64,000 nucleotides of DNA. Origin: Streptomyces sp. NRRL WC-3626 (GTDB taxonomy: Bacteria; Actinomycetota; Actinomycetes; Streptomycetales; Streptomycetaceae). The position numbers were made by a program, and so were the translations under genes. The notes beneath the pieces are model-generated. The model searched no databases. It saw only the letters and a program-made list of their open reading frames with translations, and had not been told where the DNA came from. Shown in pieces: positions 58,451 through 64,000 of this stretch. The stretch covers positions 434,001 to 498,000 of the forward strand of contig NZ_JOCA01000006.1 of assembly GCF_000718785.1 (NCBI RefSeq). The letters run 5' to 3'. Within the stretch, counting starts at the first letter, position 1. Each line of letters starts with the position of its first letter.

Positions 58451-61195
58451 TCACCCCCTCCCCGGTGAGTCCACCGCCTTCACCGGAACTCCGCCCCGCG
58501 CGGCGCCGAGCAGCGTCAGGCGCACCTCGCGCGGGCCCGAGAGGGTGGTGCCGTCGGCCAGTACCGCCAGGGCCAGTGTGTTGGCGCCCCGTGTGCGCAG
58601 AATCCCGTTCGGCAGGACGAAGGTGTGCTGCGGGCCCACATCGTTGAGGTACTGGCCCAGGTTCCAGCCGTTGAGGAAGATCTGGGCCCGGTAGGCGCGC
58701 TCCGGTTCGTCGTCGAGGGTGAGCCCGATCGACGCGTCCACGTCGGCGGGTACGTCCAGCCGGAACTCCGTCCGGTACCAGGCCACCCCCTGCCGCCGCT
58801 CCCGTCGGGGGAACTCCACGGCCCGCCAGCCGCGGTCGTCGAAGCCGGGCAGATGCCAGCCGTTCCGTTCGCCGTGCAGGCCGCCGTTGTTGAGCGGTCC
58901 GCGCACCCGGTCCGGTGCGGTGGCGCCCTGGATCCGCCACTCGACGCTCCGGGAGCGGCCCCCGAACCTCACGGCCACAAGGCCCCGCGCGGCCTTGTGG
59001 GGGTCCTTCGCCCGCGCGTCCCCGTCGTGCCCCATCGGCCGTACGAGCACGGACAGCACATGCCCGCCCCGCCCGCGCCGCTTCCCGGGCACCTCGAAGA
59101 CGGCCGTCGCCGTCCGGGTGCCCTCGCCCTTCTCCGGCGCCGGCATACGGTGTGAGCCCAGCGGGCGCCCGTCCAGCCAGGCCATCAGCAGCCCGTGCGT
59201 ACCGGCGCCGTAGGACAGGGACACGGACGTGACATCGCGGGTGTCCGTGAGCCGCCCCCGGTACCAGACGTCGCCGTAGTGGAAGCCGTAGTCGTCCGCG
59301 AAGAGCACGGGGGAGCCCTCGGGCACGGGCGTGGTGCCGTGCGACGAGGTGCGGTCGGCCACCGTCCACTCCGAGTCGTCGAAGTCCGGCTCGGACTCCG
59401 GGCTGCCGCCCCGCCGCCGCCAGCCGTCCAGCGCGGGCAGGGTCACGGTGGGCGCGTCCGGCATCATCCCCTCCATCACCAGGCTGCCGGACCGGCCGAG
59501 ATAGGTGCGCACCGGCTCCCCGTTCCAGGTGACGGAGGTGATCCCGCGCGGCCCCCACACCTCCACACCGGTCTCGGCCACGACGTCGCCGACGAGGTGG
59601 ACGGTGGAACCGTGCAGGGTGGCCGAGCGCAGCATCGCCGGACCGTAGACCAGCAGGGAGCCGGACGGGGTCTCGTACGGCCACAGGCGCAGCGCGGTCG
59701 CGTCGTCGGCGAACAGCAGCACCAGGGGGACGTCGGAGTCCCCGCCCTTGACCAGGACCCTGCTCAGCCCGCCCACGCCGAGCGGTGCGACGAGGTTCAG
59801 CCTGCCCCGGTCGTAGGACCACGCGGGTTCGGTGTCCGCGCGCAGGACCTCCGGCTGGACGTCGCAGTCCAGCGCCAGCTGTGCCTGCTCGCCGCTCCGG
59901 CCGACGAACACGGCGACGTCCAGCCGCCCGGCGGCCATGCTCAGCATCGGCTGCGCGGTGGTGTACGCCAGCGTGCGCCGGCCCAGTTCCAACCCGGAGA
60001 CGAGCAGTTTGGCGTCGTGCGGTGCCACCGTGACCGGCACCTCGATGCCGCTGTCCGGCAGCATCGAGCGCACCTCGTCGGAGGAGTCGTTGCGCACCAC
60101 GTACACCTGGGCGCCGGTGTCCGGGTTGGTGAGGTGGCGGACCGTCAGCCGGCCGTCCGCCGCCCGGATCCCGCCCGCCGGGTCCAGCCGGGCGAGGTCG
60201 GGCACGGTCCGCACCAGATGCCCGAACTGCTGGAGCGGGGCCATGTCCGCCGTGGGCCGGCGGCCCTCGTCGACGGGGGCACCGAGGCCGTACGACGCGG
60301 GGGCGCCGGTTCCCGGCAGCCACCCCCACGACGTGCCGCCGAAGACCGTACGGACGTTCTGCGCGGTGATCCCCCCGGCGAGGGCGGTCAGGTGGCCCGG
60401 CCGCTCGTACCCGGCGTCGGAGTCGAAACCCGGCGTCCGCGTGCCGTCCTCGGCGAGGCCGAAGCGCCCGTCCCCGTGGAACAGCGGTACGTCGATGCGG
60501 TCGGCGCGCGCCTTGGCGTACAGGCGGGCCAGATAGGCCTGCCCGGCCGGGTCGCCGTCGGGGATGCCGTCCTCGAGCCGGTAGAGCAGTACGGTGCCGC
60601 CGCCCGCGGTGAACAGATGCCGGACGGCGATGGTGTTGACGGCGGTCAGCCATTCCTCGGCATGCCGCAGATACTCCGGATCGTCGGTCCGCGCGGTCCC
60701 GTCGACGGCCGTCAGCCATCCGGGGAGGCCCCCGGCGTCCACATCGGGGCCCAGGTACGGACCGGGGCTCAGGATGACGTACAGCCGCTCCTCGGCGGCC
60801 GTGTCGAGGAACAGCCGCAGATCCCGTACGCCGGTGAAGTCGTACCGGCCGGGCTCGGGGGAGTGGTGGTTCCACGGCACCGACACGCTCACCGCGTTGT
60901 GCCCGTGGGCCCGCAGCTTCTGCAGGACGTCCCGCCACAGGGACGGGCTGGGCAGCCGGAAGGGGTCCATTCCGGCGGACCACAGCACCAGCCGGCGGCC
61001 GTCGACCAGCAGCGAGTGCCCGTCGAAGCCGATCCGGTGCCGCCTTCCGTCCGCCCGTGGCGGAGGGGGCGGCGGGCCGGTCGGCACGCTGCGCGGTCCG
61101 CGCGGGCCGGTCGCCGCCCCGCCGCTGCCGGCCAGCGCGAGACCGAGCGCCGCCGTGCCGGCCAGGGTGGTGAAGGTACGCCTGCTGAGCTCCAA
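58451..61195 (-). CDS. GH35-like (beta-galactosidase family) secreted protein
   Basis: A 914-residue protein. TTG at 61193-61195, seven bases after AGGAGG, gives MELSRRTFTTLAGTAALGLA, a Tat signal (SRRTFT). The (beta/alpha)8 domain follows with FDGHSLLVDGRRLVLWSAGM, HGHNAVSVSVPWNHHSPEPG and VLLYRLEDGIPDGD, where LEDG replaces the usual Q-x-E-N-E-Y-G acid/base motif. FGGTSWGWLPGTGAPASYGL matches the GH35 HGGTNFG region. The nucleophile motif (normally E-F/Y-W-x-G-W) was not found at the expected place (GFDSDAGYERPGHLT), so catalytic competence is doubtful. C-terminal jelly-roll domains end the protein (GVAWYRTEFRLDVPADVDAS, IFLNGWNLGQYLNDVGP). Converges with the arabinofuranosidase gene, 16 bases apart. 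Confidence 0.82.
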   Translation of the reverse strand: MELSRRTFTTLAGTAALGLALAGSGGAATGPRGPRSVPTGPPPPPPRADGRRHRIGFDGHSLLVDGRRLVLWSAGMDPFRLPSPSLWRDVLQKLRAHGHNAVSVSVPWNHHSPEPGRYDFTGVRDLRLFLDTAAEERLYVILSPGPYLGPDVDAGGLPGWLTAVDGTARTDDPEYLRHAEEWLTAVNTIAVRHLFTAGGGTVLLYRLEDGIPDGDPAGQAYLARLYAKARADRIDVPLFHGDGRFGLAEDGTRTPGFDSDAGYERPGHLTALAGGITAQNVRTVFGGTSWGWLPGTGAPASYGLGAPVDEGRRPTADMAPLQQFGHLVRTVPDLARLDPAGGIRAADGRLTVRHLTNPDTGAQVYVVRNDSSDEVRSMLPDSGIEVPVTVAPHDAKLLVSGLELGRRTLAYTTAQPMLSMAAGRLDVAVFVGRSGEQAQLALDCDVQPEVLRADTEPAWSYDRGRLNLVAPLGVGGLSRVLVKGGDSDVPLVLLFADDATALRLWPYETPSGSLLVYGPAMLRSATLHGSTVHLVGDVVAETGVEVWGPRGITSVTWNGEPVRTYLGRSGSLVMEGMMPDAPTVTLPALDGWRRRGGSPESEPDFDDSEWTVADRTSSHGTTPVPEGSPVLFADDYGFHYGDVWYRGRLTDTRDVTSVSLSYGAGTHGLLMAWLDGRPLGSHRMPAPEKGEGTRTATAVFEVPGKRRGRGGHVLSVLVRPMGHDGDARAKDPHKAARGLVAVRFGGRSRSVEWRIQGATAPDRVRGPLNNGGLHGERNGWHLPGFDDRGWRAVEFPRRERRQGVAWYRTEFRLDVPADVDASIGLTLDDEPERAYRAQIFLNGWNLGQYLNDVGPQHTFVLPNGILRTRGANTLALAVLADGTTLSGPREVRLTLLGAARGGVPVKAVDSPGRG

Positions 61196-61479
61196 GGGAG
61201 CGCCTCCTGCCGTGGTGCCGGTGGGCCATTGTCCATGAACCGGAACCCTCGCGTTCACACGGCGGTCCCGGTACGTCCGCTTGTGTCCCGGCGGTGCATG
61301 GCGGGAGTGAATGGCCGGAGTTCACCCTGTGCGCCGGTCGCGCCGCTCCCTACGATGCGGAACGCTCCCGGCCTTCACCTCGCCTCCATGCCTCCTTCAC
61401 ACGGCCGGGAGCGCACACGCCCGCATTGTTGGCATGTGCATGACGTTTCAACCAACCCCCCACCGAAGGACGGAGAACC

Positions 61480-62130
61480 ATGGCTGGTGCACTGTTCCTG
61501 AGTGCGGCGGCGGCCGCGCTCCTCGCCGCCGCGTTACCCGCGCACAACCCGGCGACCGGTTTCGAGGACCCGCCGCCGGACAAGATCGTCATCAAGGTCG
61601 CCACGGTGAACGGTTCCGGTTGCCCCCAGGGCACCGCCGCGGTCGCCGTCTCCGCGGACAACACCGCGTTCACCGTGACGTACAGCAACTACCTCGCCCA
61701 GGCCGGCGGGAACTCCAATCCCACGGACTTCCGCAAGAACTGCCAGCTCAGCCTGCTCGTGCACGTCCCCGCGGGCTTCACCTACGCCATCGCCAGCGCC
61801 GACTACCGCGGCTTCGCCTCGCTCCAGTCCGGCGCGAAGGGCACACAGAGAGCGTCGTACTACTTCCAGGGCTCCCCGAACACCGAGTACCGCAGCCATC
61901 CGTTCACGGGCCCGTACGACGACAACTGGCAGGCCACGGACGAGACCGACTGGGCCCAACTGGTCTACGCGCCCTGTGGAGTCCAGCGCAACTTCAACAT
62001 CAACACGGAACTGCGCGTGAGCGCCGGCTCCACGTCCCCGGACGACGTCAGTTTCATGACGATGGACTCCACGGACGGCGACATCAGCACGGTGTACCAC
62101 CTCGCCTGGCAGGAGTGCCCGGAGGAGTGA
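61480..62130 (+). CDS. DUF4360 secreted protein
   Basis: A 216-residue secreted protein: signal peptide about residues 1-22 (LFLSAAAAALLAAALPAHN), then the DUF4360 pattern IKVATVNGSGCPQGTAAVAV, FTVTYSNYLAQAGGNSNPTD, FRKNCQLSLLVHVPAGFTYA, ASADYRGFASLQSGAKG and a C-terminal cysteine pair (YAPCGVQRNFNINTELRV, LAWQECPEE). Function of the family is unknown; it is a small beta-rich extracellular protein with two disulfides. ATG at 61480 has GGACGGAGA upstream. It has its own promoter region divergent from the GH35-like gene and lacks the arabinan-regulon element, so co-regulation with arabinanases is not shown. Confidence 0.88.
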   Translation: MAGALFLSAAAAALLAAALPAHNPATGFEDPPPDKIVIKVATVNGSGCPQGTAAVAVSADNTAFTVTYSNYLAQAGGNSNPTDFRKNCQLSLLVHVPAGFTYAIASADYRGFASLQSGAKGTQRASYYFQGSPNTEYRSHPFTGPYDDNWQATDETDWAQLVYAPCGVQRNFNINTELRVSAGSTSPDDVSFMTMDSTDGDISTVYHLAWQECPEE

Positions 62131-62225
62131 CAGCCGACTGAGCGGCACGCGGGGCGGGCGGGCCGGCGGGTCCGTCCGCCCCGTGGGTCTCCGGCCGGCC
62201 GGCGGGTGCCGGCCCGCACGGGTCA

Positions 62226-62292
62226 TTGACGCGCAACCGGTTCGATTCTACGGTCCGTTCGAACTTGCGATCGCCGTTCGGGATACCGAACG
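62226..62292 (+). promoter_or_regulatory. Arabinanase promoter with shared arabinan-regulon element (site B)
   Basis: TTGACG (62226-62231), 17-base spacer, TACGGT (62249-62254), then the element 62255-62292 (begins CCGTTCGAA, ends CCGAACG) with inverted repeat TTCG-GGATAC-CGAA at 62277-62290. Same order, spacing and near-identical sequence as site A. The extra half-site GGTTCGATTCTACGG lies within the spacer and -10. Confidence 0.75.
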
Positions 62293-62325
62293 GAACCGTC
62301 ACCCCCACCGCAAGGAGAACCCCGT

Positions 62326-63303
62326 ATGCGCCGCATCCTCCGAAAGCGCACCGCGCTGCTCGCGCTCCCCACGGCCGCGCTGCTCGCCCTGATGCCGACC
62401 ACCGCCTCGGCGTACCCCAACCCGGGCCGGGTCACCGGGTCCGTCGTCACCCACGACCCGTCGATGATCCGGACCTCCTCCGGGCAGTACCTGCTCTACG
62501 CGACCGGCGGCGGCATCTCCAGCAAGACCTCCACCGACCGCGTCGCCTTCAACGCCGGCGCCGACGCGTTCTCGTCCCGCCCGGGCTGGTGGCGGACCTA
62601 CTCCTCCGTGCCGGAGGCCTGGGCGCCGGACATCTCGTACCACGGCGGCAAGTACCTCATGTACTACTCCGTCTCGAAGTTCGGCTCCAACACCTCCGCC
62701 ATCGGCCTGGCGGGCTCGACCACCGGAGCGCCGGGCAGCTGGACCGACTACGGCACCGTCTACACCTCGAGCTCCTCCAGCGACTACAACGCCATCGACC
62801 CCAACCTCTTCGTCGACGACGACGGCAAGTGGTGGCTGTCCTTCGGCAGCTGGTGGACCGGGATCAAGATGATCCAGATCAACCCCTCCACCGGGAAGCA
62901 GCTCTCCTCCAACACCACCCGCTACCCGCTCGCCTCCCGCCCCACCGGGACGAAGGCCGTCGAGGCGCCGTTCGTCGTCAAGCGCAACGGCTACTACTAC
63001 CTCTTCGCCTCGTACGACACCTGCTGCGCCGGCACGAGCTCCACCTACAAGGTCAAGGTCGGCCGCGCCACCGGCGTCACCGGGCCCTACCGCGACAGGA
63101 ACGGCGTCGCGATGACGAACAACGGCGGCACGCCCGTCCTCGAATCGCACGGCAGCGTCATCGGCCCCGGCGGCCAGTCGATCATGAACGACGTCGACGG
63201 GGACCTGATCGTCTACCACTACTACGACGGCAACGACAACGGCACCCCCAAGCTCGGCATCAACCTCCTGAACTGGAGCAGCGGATGGCCCGTCGCCTAC
63301 TGA
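62326..63303 (+). CDS. Secreted endo-1,5-alpha-L-arabinanase, GH43
   Basis: A 325-residue enzyme. Residues 1-30 are a Sec signal (LLALPTAALLALMPTTASA). The five-bladed propeller has D44 (VVTHDPSMIRTSSGQYLLYA), D158 (DYNAIDPNLFVDDDGKWWLS) and E213 (AVEAPFVVKRNGYYYLF), the three GH43 catalytic acids, plus DTCCAGTSSTYKVKVG, typical of arabinanases. It cuts the arabinan backbone outside the cell. ATG at 62326 follows AAGGAGA at 7 bases. Regulated from the site B promoter, and overlapping the next GH43 gene by 19 bases. Confidence 0.95.
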   Translation: MRRILRKRTALLALPTAALLALMPTTASAYPNPGRVTGSVVTHDPSMIRTSSGQYLLYATGGGISSKTSTDRVAFNAGADAFSSRPGWWRTYSSVPEAWAPDISYHGGKYLMYYSVSKFGSNTSAIGLAGSTTGAPGSWTDYGTVYTSSSSSDYNAIDPNLFVDDDGKWWLSFGSWWTGIKMIQINPSTGKQLSSNTTRYPLASRPTGTKAVEAPFVVKRNGYYYLFASYDTCCAGTSSTYKVKVGRATGVTGPYRDRNGVAMTNNGGTPVLESHGSVIGPGGQSIMNDVDGDLIVYHYYDGNDNGTPKLGINLLNWSSGWPVAY

Positions 63304-64000
63304 CCCTGCTGGCCGCGCTGCTGCTCGCCCTCTCGCTCGGGCAGTCCTCCGCGCAGGCGGCCTCCTTCGCCAACCCCGTCAAGGCCCAGAAGGGCGCCGA
63401 CCCCTGGATCGTCCACCACGACGGGAACTACTACCTGATCAGCACGTCCTGGACCGACGTCATCACCGTCCGCAAGTCGCCCACCCTCGGCGGCCTCGCC
63501 ACCGCCCCCAGCGTGCAGGTGTGGAAGGGCGACGCGGCCTCCCGGTGCTGCAACATCTGGGCACCGGAGCTGCACTACCTGGGCGGGCGCTGGTACCTGT
63601 ACTACGTGGCCGGGCAGAACATCGCCGACTACAACCCCACCCAGCGCAGCCACGTCCTGGAGAGCGCCGGCTCCGACCCGATGGGGCCGTACAGCTACAA
63701 GGGGCAGCTCAACAGCGCCTGGATGCTGGACCCGACGGTCGCGACGATCAACGGGCAGCTGTATCTCTTCGGCAGCGTGAACGGCGGCACACAGAACATC
63801 GTCGCCGCGCGCATGTCGAACCCGTACACGGTGAGTTCGTCCTTCTCCACCGTCTCCACGCCCACCTACGACTGGGAACGGCAGGGCGGCACCGTCAACG
63901 AGGGCCCGGAGATCCTGCAACGCGACGGCCGCACCTTCCTCGTCTACTCGGCGAGCGGCTGCTGGACCCCCGACTACAAGCTCGGACAGCTCACCCTCAC
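63285..64000 (+). CDS. Secreted GH43 exo-alpha-L-arabinofuranosidase-like enzyme, C-terminus beyond window
   Basis: ATG at 63285 follows GGAG with 6-base spacing and starts inside the arabinanase gene (19-base overlap). The first 238 codons are visible: signal peptide (MARRLLTLLAALLLALSLG, cleavage after SAQA), then KAQKGADPWIVHHDGNYYLI, NIWAPELHYLGGRWYLYYVA, SAWMLDPTVATINGQLYLFG and GGTVNEGPEILQRDGRTFLV. These hold the three GH43 acids (D in ADPW, D in LDPT, E in NEGPE) of the exo-1,5-arabinofuranosidase branch. It would release arabinose from chains cut by the endo-enzyme. A carbohydrate-binding module may follow beyond the window; not visible here. Confidence 0.9.
   Translation, partial: MARRLLTLLAALLLALSLGQSSAQAASFANPVKAQKGADPWIVHHDGNYYLISTSWTDVITVRKSPTLGGLATAPSVQVWKGDAASRCCNIWAPELHYLGGRWYLYYVAGQNIADYNPTQRSHVLESAGSDPMGPYSYKGQLNSAWMLDPTVATINGQLYLFGSVNGGTQNIVAARMSNPYTVSSSFSTVSTPTYDWERQGGTVNEGPEILQRDGRTFLVYSASGCWTPDYKLGQLTL

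Noticed and set aside
61196..61479. Arabinan-regulon element upstream of the GH35-like and DUF4360 genes
   Set aside because: No GTTCG...CGAACG arrangement was found in this interval on either strand.

Overview
The window is very GC-rich actinobacterial chromosome. Coding-sequence style (strong third-position G/C, GTG and TTG starts, short purine-rich ribosome sites) and gene content (HrdA-type sigma factor beside dnaG, an Mbl-type actin homologue, SAV_2336-type proteins, ANTAR and MEDS regulators) point to Streptomyces. From memory, the order nitrate reductase - dgt - dnaG - hrdA - paired ABC exporter - sugar kinase - tRNAs - mbl - matB follows a conserved core segment of Streptomyces chromosomes; this was not checked by alignment. 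No prophage, insertion sequence, CRISPR array or large biosynthetic cluster was seen.

Layout. 0-7 kb: end of a secreted protein, a gamma-glutamylcyclotransferase-like protein, a secreted M4 metalloprotease, a molybdopterin nitrate reductase-type enzyme, a SanA-like protein and a sirohydrochlorin chelatase. 7-19 kb: housekeeping genes dgt, a ferredoxin reductase-like flavoprotein, dnaG, hrdA, a heterodimeric ABC exporter and an FGGY sugar kinase. 19.0-19.5 kb: two tandem tRNA-Asn genes and one CAT-anticodon tRNA. 19.5-23 kb: a regulatory knot with a 48-residue repeat peptide, an STAS-ANTAR protein, an STAS protein coupled to a MEDS-HATPase protein, and mbl.

23-31 kb is the most unusual part: four compact same-strand genes encoding a Trypco1-type small protein, a trypsin-VMAP protein, a MoxR AAA+ ATPase and a 1,658-residue multidomain protein (SAV_2336-like head, pseudokinase, SARP-like winged helix with BTAD/TPR region, unknown middle, inactive-looking HAD). 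It matches the described class of MoxR/VMAP conflict systems, but the giant protein has an architecture I have not seen described. 31-36 kb is a malonate locus (fused carboxyltransferase, MatB, MatC-type carrier, divergent GntR regulator with candidate operators). 36-42.6 kb: a MerR-PP2C fusion with a MerR-style 19-bp-spacer promoter, an ATP-grasp enzyme, a C1 peptidase with tandem repeats, and three genes that end divergently from a 1,513-residue TPR-CHAT caspase-like protein (42.7-47.3 kb).

47-64 kb holds an arabinan-utilisation region: IclR regulator plus SMP-30 lactonase, an ABC sugar importer with GH51 arabinofuranosidase, a GH35-like protein, and two secreted GH43 enzymes (the second cut by the window end). 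Three promoters in it (47.3, 53.6 and 62.2 kb) share one architecture: -35, 17-bp spacer, -10, then a gap-free element of about 38 bp ending in CGAACG. This argues for one repressor, most simply the IclR protein, controlling arabinan breakdown, import and the lactonase operon. Between them lies a translationally coupled block (ImmA/IrrE-like metallopeptidase, two MAB_1171c-type membrane proteins, FAD monooxygenase).
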